Below, piece by piece: positions 1-6,608 of a DNA stretch of 35,105 nt. Made by a program: the position numbers and the translations under genes. The notes beneath the pieces were generated by a model, which ran no database searches, had not been told where the DNA came from, and worked only from the letters and a program-made list of their open reading frames with translations. This DNA comes from JAJZMA01 sp021850405 (GTDB lineage Bacteria; Chloroflexota; Dormibacteria; Aeolococcales; Aeolococcaceae). Numbering within the stretch: position 1 is the first letter of the stretch; every line of letters starts with the position of its first letter. The stretch lies in NCBI GenBank assembly GCA_027365835.1, contig DAHXLU010000080.1, forward strand, positions 1 to 35,105, in the 5' to 3' direction.

Positions 1-141
1 GTAGTCATATCCAGCCCCAGGGCAGGAACGGCAGCGACGGCCCCTTACCAGATCTTTGGACTGATAACGGGCGCCTCCCTGCTTTTTGGGGTCATGGTCA
101 CCATGGCAGCTTATTGGCAGATGGCCCTGTGCCAGGGTTAG
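1..141 (+). CDS. Possible 3' end of a plus-strand membrane protein (partial, competing frame)
   Basis: This reading frame is open from the left edge to a TAG at 139-141 (46 codons). It encodes a strongly hydrophobic stretch, roughly residues 17-40 (PYQIFGLITGASLLFGVMVT is part of it), which looks like a final transmembrane helix with a short polar tail. It lies in exact codon-register antisense to the minus-strand permease frame described next. Complementary codons turn hydrophilic residues into hydrophobic ones, so one of the two frames is probably an artefact. I list it because the minus frame looks unnatural here (Cys-, His- and Arg-rich). The product and start lie outside the window. Confidence 0.3.
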   Translation, partial: VVISSPRAGTAATAPYQIFGLITGASLLFGVMVTMAAYWQMALCQG

Positions 142-513
142 GGGTCGCAGTGCGACTGCGCCTCCTGTCTCACCCACCAGTGTGATGGGCACGGATGCCT
201 GAGGATTGGTGGCTGCTATGGCGAACGATGATTTTTCATAAAGAGGGGACTTGTCGGCAATCAGTGGGCTCCCTATGACAGCGGCCATCTGGTTGCGGTT
301 TAGCCCTCCACCGGCGATTGCCTGCACGTCGATCTGTGCGCGCCCGGCTGCCGCAGTCTGGCTACGGGTGGTTGCCTGCTGTGCAAGAGCAACCTGCGCA
401 AGGTTGCTGCCAAGGGCAACTGTGGTAAACACGACAAGAAGGGAGAGCAGCAAGGTCTCGCGCAGAGGCAGGCGAAGTGCCTTGAGCAGCAGGGTTCTGC
501 TGTGGCGTGTCAT
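1..513 (-). CDS. FtsX/MacB-like ABC transporter permease, N-terminal part (partial)
   Basis: The ATG at 513-511 shares its A with the TGA of the upstream ATPase (TGATG), so translation is probably coupled. The visible 171 residues begin with a basic N-terminus (MTRHSRTLLLKALRLPLRET) and one transmembrane helix at about residues 18-36. A presumed extracytoplasmic region follows. This is the usual start of FtsX/MacB permeases, which have one helix, a large outer domain and then three helices. The location directly after a LolD/MacB-type ATPase supports the call. The frame stays open to the edge, but from about residue 125 (positions 141 to 1) the sequence becomes Cys-, His- and Arg-rich and no longer resembles the family. 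The gene may be truncated, frameshifted or overlapped by a convergent gene there. The first 120 codons are much better supported than the rest. Confidence 0.55.
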   Translation of the reverse strand, partial: MTRHSRTLLLKALRLPLRETLLLSLLVVFTTVALGSNLAQVALAQQATTRSQTAAAGRAQIDVQAIAGGGLNRNQMAAVIGSPLIADKSPLYEKSSFAIAATNPQASVPITLVGETGGAVALRPLTLAQGHLPISCHGDHDPKKQGGARYQSKDLVRGRRCRSCPGAGYDY

Positions 514-1313
514 CAGAGTCCAAGCTGGGCCAGCTGGCGGAGGAGGTGCTGTCGTGCCTTGTCTGTGCCGTTTTCATGGGTGAGCTGGATTTTTTCCAGA
601 AGACGACCATCACGCATCACAAATACGGTCTGGGCAAAGGCCGCGGCTGCTGCCTCATGGGTGGCCATCACGATGGTCCTCTGCTGTTCCTGATGAAGCG
701 AAGAGAGCAGCTTCATCACCTCCTGGGAGGCGTTCCAGTCCAGATTGCCTGTGGGTTCATCGGCGATGACAAGTTCGGGGTTGGGCGCCAGCGCACGGGC
801 GATGGCAATTTTCTGTTGCTCTCCCCCCGAGATATTGTCCGGGTGGTGGCCCTGGAGCCCTTTTAGGTTGAGTTGCTCCATAAGTTCAGCCGCTCGTGCA
901 AACGCTGCCACTGAGCTTGCCTGCCGGTTTTTTCTGTTGGCGCGACCGGTGGCCTGAAGCAGGATGGGCAGGGCAACATTCTCTGCGGCTGTCAGGGTTG
1001 GGATCAGATTGTACGACTGAAAAATGAAGCCGGCATGTTGTGTTCTGAACGCGGTGCGCCTTTCTTCTGGCATCGCATACAGGTCTTCCCCCATGAGCAG
1101 GACCTGACCCCTGTCGGGAGGCTCCAGCCCCCCCAGGATGTGCAGGAGCGTGCTTTTACCCGATCCGCTTGCACCCATTACAGCGATAAATTCGCCTTTT
1201 GTCACCTGAAGGCTGATGGAGGAAAGCACCTGATGGGGTGTGTGGCTGATGGAAAAACTCTTTTCCAGGCCTGCGCATGCCAGCGTGAACGAAGGGGTTG
1301 TCGTGTCAGCCAA
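513..1313 (-). CDS. ABC transporter ATP-binding protein, MacB/LolD (DevA) type
   Basis: The 266-aa nucleotide-binding subunit has all motifs intact. Walker A is GASGSGKST at about residues 47-55 and the Q-loop glutamine is near 99. The signature ISGGE (161-165) has Ile in place of the usual Leu, Walker B is LVIADEP (181-187), followed by a D-loop, and the switch His is near 219 (MATHE). The TAAENV segment after the Q-loop and the P-T-G-N-L-D ending are typical of the o228/MacB-LolD class, which drives lipoprotein, peptide or antibiotic export through FtsX-like permeases. The start is TTG (1313-1311), preceded by a good Shine-Dalgarno sequence GGAAGGA at 1324-1318. It overlaps the last 8 bases of the CAP-protein gene, and the stop overlaps the permease ATG. 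The three genes therefore form a tightly coupled operon. The substrate is unknown. Confidence 0.92.
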   Translation of the reverse strand: MADTTTPSFTLACAGLEKSFSISHTPHQVLSSISLQVTKGEFIAVMGASGSGKSTLLHILGGLEPPDRGQVLLMGEDLYAMPEERRTAFRTQHAGFIFQSYNLIPTLTAAENVALPILLQATGRANRKNRQASSVAAFARAAELMEQLNLKGLQGHHPDNISGGEQQKIAIARALAPNPELVIADEPTGNLDWNASQEVMKLLSSLHQEQQRTIVMATHEAAAAAFAQTVFVMRDGRLLEKIQLTHENGTDKARQHLLRQLAQLGL

Positions 1314-2241
1314 GGTATCCTTCCAGGGTCTGTTCTACCGATGTGGCAATCCAGCCGGAGTTTACCGGAACTGGCGGCTCCTCTGGAGACAGCAACCCGG
1401 GTGGCGTCGCAGGGGTTGGAGAGGGATGGGCGATAACGGTCATCAGTGCAGTTGGAGTTGATGCAGCGGTTGGTGGCGGGGTTGGGGTTGGTCGAGGGGT
1501 CGGAACTGGTGTAGGCACTGGCGTTGGCGGTGGCGTCGGTGGTGGGGTTGGTGCTGGCGTTGGGCGGGGCGTAGGAGCCGGGGTTGGAGTCGGAGCTGGG
1601 GCAAGCTGTGCGAATTCCTCCGCAAACATCCATACGTTGGTTTGGGGAGTGCCGGCGCCTGACCAGGAAGAGCCAAACCATGATCCCACTCCAAGGGCGG
1701 TGTAGGAGGGGTCAAGGATGTTGTCCCGGTGCGGAGTACTGTTCATGAAAAGGGTGTTGACGTAGGGTGCCGCCACAGATGGATCAGTCGTGTTGGCTAC
1801 CCAGCCAATGTTCTCGCCTGCGCTCAGATAGTGAATCCCGTAGGCCTGCATTATGGAGAATACATACTGGTTGCAGTCGAGTATCAGGTGGGAGAAGTAG
1901 TTGCGGGTGATGAGATCCTCTGCCCTGCCGTAAATCTCAAACCCACAGCCGCCATAGGGCGCATTCTCTCCAATCTCCTGCAGCGTTCCGTCAAAGGCCA
2001 GGGACGCAACGCCGTTGCTGGCCCGGTCCTGGTTGGTGAGTGAAAAGAGCTGGGCGTCAGCTGTGGTATTTGCCGCGACTGGAGTGGTTATGAGGGCAAA
2101 CAGTGCCAGGGTCATCATGCTGGCAGTTGCAAGCGCCTTGCGAAGTCGATGGATTCGATTTCGCACAGGGTCGCCTTTCCGTCGGTCCAGGAAATGGTCC
2201 CTGGGCCCGGTGGCTGGATTGTGAAGAAACCATGACTGCAT
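1306..2241 (-). CDS. Secreted CAP/SCP-domain (SCP-PR1-like) protein with Pro-Thr repeat tail
   Basis: The 311-aa protein is read from the ATG at 2241-2239, which has a strong Shine-Dalgarno sequence (AAGGAG) 6 bases upstream. The same frame is open for 16 more codons upstream without a better site. A GTG 25 codons further in would give a cleaner signal peptide, so the start is not settled. A basic stretch and hydrophobic segment at about residues 36-57 ending in PVAAN look like a secretion signal. The CAP domain spans about 60-212. The conserved tetrad region is visible: NYFSH (His about 118), AGENIG (Glu about 143) and a PHRDNILDPSYTALGVG element (His about 171). A tail of about 45 residues of PTP-type repeats (214-258) follows, probably a wall- or surface-spanning linker. 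The final 50 residues end in a polar segment. The role of bacterial CAP proteins is poorly defined. The operon with an ABC exporter is notable. Confidence 0.88.
   Translation of the reverse strand: MQSWFLHNPATGPRDHFLDRRKGDPVRNRIHRLRKALATASMMTLALFALITTPVAANTTADAQLFSLTNQDRASNGVASLAFDGTLQEIGENAPYGGCGFEIYGRAEDLITRNYFSHLILDCNQYVFSIMQAYGIHYLSAGENIGWVANTTDPSVAAPYVNTLFMNSTPHRDNILDPSYTALGVGSWFGSSWSGAGTPQTNVWMFAEEFAQLAPAPTPTPAPTPRPTPAPTPPPTPPPTPVPTPVPTPRPTPTPPPTAASTPTALMTVIAHPSPTPATPPGLLSPEEPPVPVNSGWIATSVEQTLEGYLG
1450..1600. repeat. Low-complexity proline/threonine codon repeat inside the CAP-protein gene
   Basis: An irregular 6-12 bp repeat reads as alternating Pro and Thr codons (with Ala, Arg, Val) on the minus strand, and as GGN-GTN-rich DNA on the plus strand. 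It gives misleading glycine-valine ORFs in plus-strand frames. Such tracts can vary in length by slippage, so the linker length may differ between strains. Confidence 0.8.
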
Positions 2242-2383
2242 TGTTTCTCCTTTTTTACATCTAGTCTGGACAGAGACACTGTGACACAAAGTTGTTGCAG
2301 GCCGTGGCCGAGTTGTCAGGCCGAACGGTGTACTCTGGATGAGTAAAGATCTGCATACCCTATTCTAGTGAGGTGGAGCGCCA

Positions 2384-3967
2384 ATGTCTCTTTTGGATCG
2401 CGTTCAGAAGAAGTCAGAGGAGGTGGGGGGGCAAGTGCCCCCGGTTCGGCCGCCAGTAAGCAGTCCCGGGCTGGCTGTAGCACCTCCTGCTCCACAAACT
2501 GCTGGGCCTGCTGCCCAGGTAGCGGTTGCCGCCCCACCTGCCCCTGTTCCGCTTGCTCCTGCAGCGCCTGCAGAAGCAGCACCCCGGCCGGGTAGCGGGG
2601 AGATGGGTGCTGGCAGATCTTCGCTTCTCACAAGAACCGGGCTCAATCGGCCAATGCCCGGTCGGCCGGGTAGCACCAATACCTACCATGACCTGCGCAC
2701 AAAGGTACATGCACGGCTGATTGAGGAGCTTGCCTCGGTTGCGACTCCAGATCGGGATGAAGTTGTTTCCCGCATCACCGAGCTTGTCAATGAGGTAGTG
2801 CTGGAGCAGGGTCTGACAATGACCCGGCAGGACAAGCAGAGAATTGTTGAAACCGTGACCCACGATGTCCTTGGGCTTGGGCCGCTGGAGGCACTTCTTG
2901 CTGACACGAACGTGACTGAAATCATGATCAATGGACCAAAGCAGGTCTATGTGGAGCAGAAGGGCAAACTGACGCTGAGCAGCGTCAAGTTTGAGAGCAA
3001 CGAACAGCTGATGCAGATCATTGACAGGATAGTTTCTACTATTGGAAGGAGGATCGATGAGTCTTCCCCAATGGTGGACGCCAGACTCAAGGATGGCTCC
3101 CGTGTCAATGTAATAATCCCGCCGCTGGCGCTTACCGGACCCACAGTTACAATCCGTAAGTTTTCCAAGGATCCGCTTCAGGTGTCAGATCTGGTGAAGT
3201 TCGGATCGGTCACTGAAGATATGGTTGCCTTTATCGGGGCCTGTGTGCGCGGCCGGCTCAACGTGGTGGTTAGCGGTGGTACCGGATCTGGGAAGACCAC
3301 TACGCTGAACGTGCTGTCCAGCTTTATCCCCAACGACGAGCGGATTGTCACGATTGAGGATGCGGCCGAGCTGCAGCTGCGGCAGGAGCACGTAATCTCC
3401 CTGGAGACCCGCCCGGCGAACGTGGAAGGCAGGGGGCGTGTGACCATCCGGGATCTGGTCGTCAATAGCCTTAGAATGCGGCCCGACCGGATCGTCATAG
3501 GTGAGTGTCGCGGGGGGGAGGCGCTCGACATGCTCCAGGCTATGAACACAGGCCATGACGGATCGCTGACCACCTTGCACGCGAACTCTCCAAAGGAAAG
3601 CATAGGCAGGCTGGAGACGCTGGTACTGATGGCAGGCACCGACCTGCCATCCAGGGCGATCCGGGAGCAGATCGCTTCTGCTGTGAATATCATCGTTCAG
3701 CAGTCCAGGCTGCGGGATGGCACCCGAAAGATCGTGAGCATTGCCGAAGTGCTGGGGATCGAGGGAGACCAGGTCAAGCTTCAGGAGGTGTTTACTTTCA
3801 AGCAGACCGGCATCGATCCAGAGGGCAAGGTGCTGGGTCAGCTGACCCCCACGGGAGTAAAGCCGCACTTCCTTGAGTTCCTGCGTACTGTGGGCGAGGA
3901 TCTGCCAGAAACCCTGTTCCGCCCCGTACATGTCCTGCCCGACAGTCCTGTTGCGGTGGATGCCTGA
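2384..3967 (+). CDS. cpaF: CpaF/TadA-family type II/IV secretion ATPase with disordered N-terminus
   Basis: The 527-aa cytoplasmic hexameric ATPase is of the kind that powers Tad/Flp pili and related secretion systems. Residues 1-98 are Pro/Ala-rich and probably disordered. Residues 100-260 are the N-terminal CpaF domain. The RecA-like core carries Walker A GGTGSGKT (298-305), the acidic Asp box TIEDAAEL (323-330), Walker B RIVIGECRGGEA (369-380) and the His box GHDGSLTTLHANS (390-402). The ATG at 2384 has GGTGGAG about 6 bases upstream. It is divergent from the CAP operon, leaving 142 bp for both promoters. No TadB, TadC, pilin or prepilin peptidase gene is adjacent, so its pilus or secretion partner lies elsewhere or is missing. 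It faces a second, shorter paralogue. Confidence 0.9.
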   Translation: MSLLDRVQKKSEEVGGQVPPVRPPVSSPGLAVAPPAPQTAGPAAQVAVAAPPAPVPLAPAAPAEAAPRPGSGEMGAGRSSLLTRTGLNRPMPGRPGSTNTYHDLRTKVHARLIEELASVATPDRDEVVSRITELVNEVVLEQGLTMTRQDKQRIVETVTHDVLGLGPLEALLADTNVTEIMINGPKQVYVEQKGKLTLSSVKFESNEQLMQIIDRIVSTIGRRIDESSPMVDARLKDGSRVNVIIPPLALTGPTVTIRKFSKDPLQVSDLVKFGSVTEDMVAFIGACVRGRLNVVVSGGTGSGKTTTLNVLSSFIPNDERIVTIEDAAELQLRQEHVISLETRPANVEGRGRVTIRDLVVNSLRMRPDRIVIGECRGGEALDMLQAMNTGHDGSLTTLHANSPKESIGRLETLVLMAGTDLPSRAIREQIASAVNIIVQQSRLRDGTRKIVSIAEVLGIEGDQVKLQEVFTFKQTGIDPEGKVLGQLTPTGVKPHFLEFLRTVGEDLPETLFRPVHVLPDSPVAVDA

Positions 3968-4337
3968 GCCGGCCCCTTCTACGGCTGGTTCCACATTGCA
4001 TTAGCTGCTTCCAGTAGCAGCTCTTTGTCGGGGGGTGGGCAAGTCCTGTCGTATGGCAGAGCAGGGAATCCTGGCAGGAGGTGTGTTCTGGCTATGGCCA
4101 GCCAGGGAAGGGTGAAGGAGCTCGCTCCGCTGGCAGTTTCGTCCCCCGGTCGACAGGGAATCTCTCCGGGCTGGGTTGTGAAGGACGGCTGCTGGTCAGT
4201 TCAGGAGCGAGAACGCGTTGCATTCGCCACCGTACCGGCCGCGATGGCCCCTGGAATCCCGCAATGCACGGACACTCCGGGGGTCATCCAGCTATCTTTT
4301 CGGCGAACTGTCTCCAGCCGGGTTGTCGCAGGTTTCC
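3968..4337. other. 370-bp intergenic region between the convergent CpaF genes
   Basis: No convincing gene is seen; the plus-strand frames here lack ribosome-binding sites and protein-like composition. The only structured element is the small hairpin at 4003-4022. Transcripts from both sides must end here or run into each other. Confidence 0.6.
4003..4022 (+). terminator. Weak hairpin after cpaF (possible terminator)
   Basis: A perfect 7-bp inverted repeat, AGCTGCT and AGCAGCT with loop TCCAGT, lies 36 bases after the stop codon and is followed only by CTTTG. The short T-run makes intrinsic termination uncertain. Confidence 0.3.
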
Positions 4338-5489
4338 CTAACGACGGGTTGGAGGCCCCAGAGTGCGCCGGTCGGGAAATAGCTGTGCCAGGCGGGGGGG
4401 CATTGGTACGCCCATGTCGAACAGCTTGTTTATGATCTGTGGGCGTACGCCAGTGGGCTGGAACTCTCCGATGATCTTCCCTGTTTCCGGATCGGCTCCC
4501 TTGGGTTCAAATTTAAATATTTCCTGCATGGTTACGGTCTCACCCTCCAGTCCGATGATCTCGGTGATCGAGGTGAGTTTCCTTGAGCCATCCTTGAACC
4601 GGTTCAGCTGTACTACCAGGTTTATCGCTCCTACTATCTGTTGCCGTACAGCTTTCAGGGGCAGATCCATTCCAGCCATGAGGACAAGCGTTTCAAGGCG
4701 GGAGAGAGCCTCCCTGGGTGAGTTTGCGTGCAGGGTGGTCAGGGAGCCATCATGCCCTGTGTTCATCGCCTGCAGCATGTCCAGAGCCTCGCCCGAGCGG
4801 CACTCTCCGATGACGATCCGGTCAGGTCGCATTCTAAGGCTATTGACGACGAGATCCCGGATTGTGATCTGGCCTTCACCATTGGGGTCGGCCGGACGGG
4901 CCTCCATCCGGCATACATGCTCCTGGTGGAGCTGCAGCTCTGCTGCATCCTCAATTGTGACAATTCGTTCATCAATTGGGATAAAGCTGGAGCACACATT
5001 GAGCAGGGTGGTTTTTCCTGTGCCGGTACCACCAGAAACTATGATGTTTGCGCGGGCCAGGACGCAGGCGCGCAGGAAAGCCGCAGCTTCCTCAGTCAGC
5101 GTGCCAAACCCAATCAGGTCAGAGGCCTGGTAGGGGTCCTTGGCAAATTTCCGGATGGTGAGCAGCGGCCCATCCAGAGCCACTGGAGGGATGGCTGCGT
5201 TCACCCTGGAGCCGTCCAGCAAACGGGCATCGCAGAGCGGCTGGCGCCGGTCAATCCTACGGCCCACTGACGATACTATCGTCTCAATAATCTGGATAAG
5301 GTGCTCTTCATTGTCGAAATGGATATCGGTCAGCATCAGCTTGCCTTTCCGCTCGACGTAGACCATATCCGGCCCATTTACCATTATTTCGGTGAGACTG
5401 TCATCATCCAGGAGGGGCCGGAGCGGGCCAAGCGCCTCCATGTAATGGTTCATGTCCTCAAATTTGACTGGTGCGGCTACTGTACTCAC
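4338..5489 (-). CDS. CpaF-like secretion ATPase lacking the N-terminal domain
   Basis: This 383-aa paralogue of the protein at 2384-3967 begins near residue 155 of its longer relative, so it has the second half of the N-domain and the full ATPase core. Walker A is GGTGTGKT (153-160), and the TIEDAAEL box, the RIVIGECRSGEA Walker B and the GHDGSLTTLHANSP His box are all present, so ATP hydrolysis is expected. The C-terminus carries a short Pro/Arg-rich tail. The GTG start at 5489-5487 has AGGAG and GAGG sequences 9-11 bases upstream; an ATG (MNHYMEALG) lies 12 codons further in. It is convergent with the longer cpaF. It could form mixed hexamers, be specialised for a second apparatus, or act in retraction. 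These roles are inference only. Confidence 0.88.
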   Translation of the reverse strand: MSTVAAPVKFEDMNHYMEALGPLRPLLDDDSLTEIMVNGPDMVYVERKGKLMLTDIHFDNEEHLIQIIETIVSSVGRRIDRRQPLCDARLLDGSRVNAAIPPVALDGPLLTIRKFAKDPYQASDLIGFGTLTEEAAAFLRACVLARANIIVSGGTGTGKTTLLNVCSSFIPIDERIVTIEDAAELQLHQEHVCRMEARPADPNGEGQITIRDLVVNSLRMRPDRIVIGECRSGEALDMLQAMNTGHDGSLTTLHANSPREALSRLETLVLMAGMDLPLKAVRQQIVGAINLVVQLNRFKDGSRKLTSITEIIGLEGETVTMQEIFKFEPKGADPETGKIIGEFQPTGVRPQIINKLFDMGVPMPPRLAQLFPDRRTLGPPTRR

Positions 5490-5638
5490 TCTCTGCGCCT
5501 CTCCTAATGCCGATGTGGTTATGATCTGTGTCCTATTAGGTTATCTTTCCTGCAGGATACTTTGACGGTGGTTTTTGAGCTGTAACAGGATCGTAGCGCT
5601 TCAGGGAACCAACCGTTGGGACATGCATTACACTTTGG

Positions 5639-6205
5639 ATGGTGGACGAGCAGCCAGGCACCGCCGGTCAATCTGGCAGGGAACAGGACACAAACAGCCC
5701 TGCACCCCCTCCAGGCTCCGGTATGGGCCCAGGTATGGCCCATGAAGAGGCTCCTGATCTCTCCGCCCTTGATGACGAAGACTGGTTTGGGGATGGGAGT
5801 GCTTTTGATTCCGGAGAAGATCTGGCGGCGGCCCTCCTGGTGATGGCAGGAGTTGGAACGGTTGAAGAGACTGCCAGCAGCAGTGGGGTCGAGATTGAAT
5901 TTGATCCGGTCCAGCCCCAGCGGATACCGCCTGCCCAGGACCAGCCCTCTGGCCATGGCGTTGAGTTTGTAGCCAGTGGGGGAGAGCAGAAGGGGCACGA
6001 GACTCCAGCGGCGGGCTGGAAGGTGGTGTCCGGGCTTGAGGAGCGTCGGACAGGTGCCCATAAATGGTCATTCCGTCATGGCATTCTGGCAATGAGGCAG
6101 ACTGAAGATGCCATGGGCAGGCTCCAGAGAGGAGCTGTGGAGACAGCATGGGCAGCAGCAGCTGTCAGCACCAGGATCGCCATCTCTGCCGGTATCAAGC
6201 ATTAG
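5639..6205 (+). CDS. Hypothetical acidic protein, 188 aa
   Basis: I do not recognise a family. The first 50 residues are polar and Pro/Gly-rich. Residues 40-70 are strongly acidic (LSALDDEDWFGDG, DSGEDL). A short hydrophobic helix near 63-72 (LAAALLVMAG) follows, then a polar linker and a basic C-terminal helical part (about 130-188, with FRHGILAMRQTEDAMGRLQR). The reading frame has natural composition, unlike the two antisense frames over the same DNA, which are His/Pro/Cys-rich. No clear Shine-Dalgarno sequence precedes the ATG. It is divergent from the short CpaF-like gene and convergent with the membrane-anchored helical protein, so it sits within the ParA/PATAN-like/CpaF neighbourhood and could belong to it. 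Confidence 0.6.
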   Translation: MVDEQPGTAGQSGREQDTNSPAPPPGSGMGPGMAHEEAPDLSALDDEDWFGDGSAFDSGEDLAAALLVMAGVGTVEETASSSGVEIEFDPVQPQRIPPAQDQPSGHGVEFVASGGEQKGHETPAAGWKVVSGLEERRTGAHKWSFRHGILAMRQTEDAMGRLQRGAVETAWAAAAVSTRIAISAGIKH

Positions 6206-6247
6206 TGCAGCAATTCACGGGTCTGTTCCCCAGGAGAGCAGGCTAGC

Positions 6248-6598
6248 CTAGGCTGTTCCGTTTCCCGGCTGGGCCAATTTTTGCTGATTATCCACGTCGG
6301 CCACTGACACCCTGCGTGCCCGCTCTTCTTTTTCCGCCCGGTCATCCATGATCTTTTGCACCATGTCCAGGGTAGGTGTGATGCCAGACCGGATCAGACC
6401 CAGTACAATCTCTGAGTCAATGCTCCCAGGAACCGCAAGGGATGCTGCCCTGGCGGCATCGGCAGCGGCTTCGGCTGCCCTCTCAAGACTGTTCCTCAGT
6501 CGCGCCCTGGTCCTCCTCAGCGCCACTATCCAGATGGTCTCGATCACGACAACGACTGCCAGTGCGGCAACAAGCGTGACCGGGACGAGTGAGGTCAT
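6248..6598 (-). CDS. Single-helix membrane-anchored coiled-coil protein, 116 aa
   Basis: One transmembrane helix lies at about residues 6-27 (VTLVAALAVVVVIETIWIVA), followed by a basic stop-transfer (RRTRARLR). An Ala/Glu/Arg-rich helical region at about 30-55 follows, and then a second helical part (LGLIRSGITPTLDMVQKIMDDRAEKEERARR). The expected topology is N-out with a cytoplasmic helical tail. It starts 10 bases after the stop of the 724-aa PATAN-like gene, so the two are almost certainly co-transcribed, and it may tether that protein or its partner to the membrane. No family is recognised. Confidence 0.7.
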   Translation of the reverse strand: MTSLVPVTLVAALAVVVVIETIWIVALRRTRARLRNSLERAAEAAADAARAASLAVPGSIDSEIVLGLIRSGITPTLDMVQKIMDDRAEKEERARRVSVADVDNQQKLAQPGNGTA

Positions 6599-6608
6599 CT
6601 ACCGCTGG

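Noticed and set aside
1298..1705. Gly-Val repeat protein on the plus strand
   Set aside because: It is the antisense of the Pro-Thr repeat of the CAP protein, which has a signal peptide, domain motifs and a strong ribosome-binding site.
5519..6149. Two long minus-strand ORFs opposite the acidic 188-aa gene
   Set aside because: Composition is Pro/His/Cys/Arg-rich and shadow-like; the plus frame has balanced, acidic, protein-like composition.
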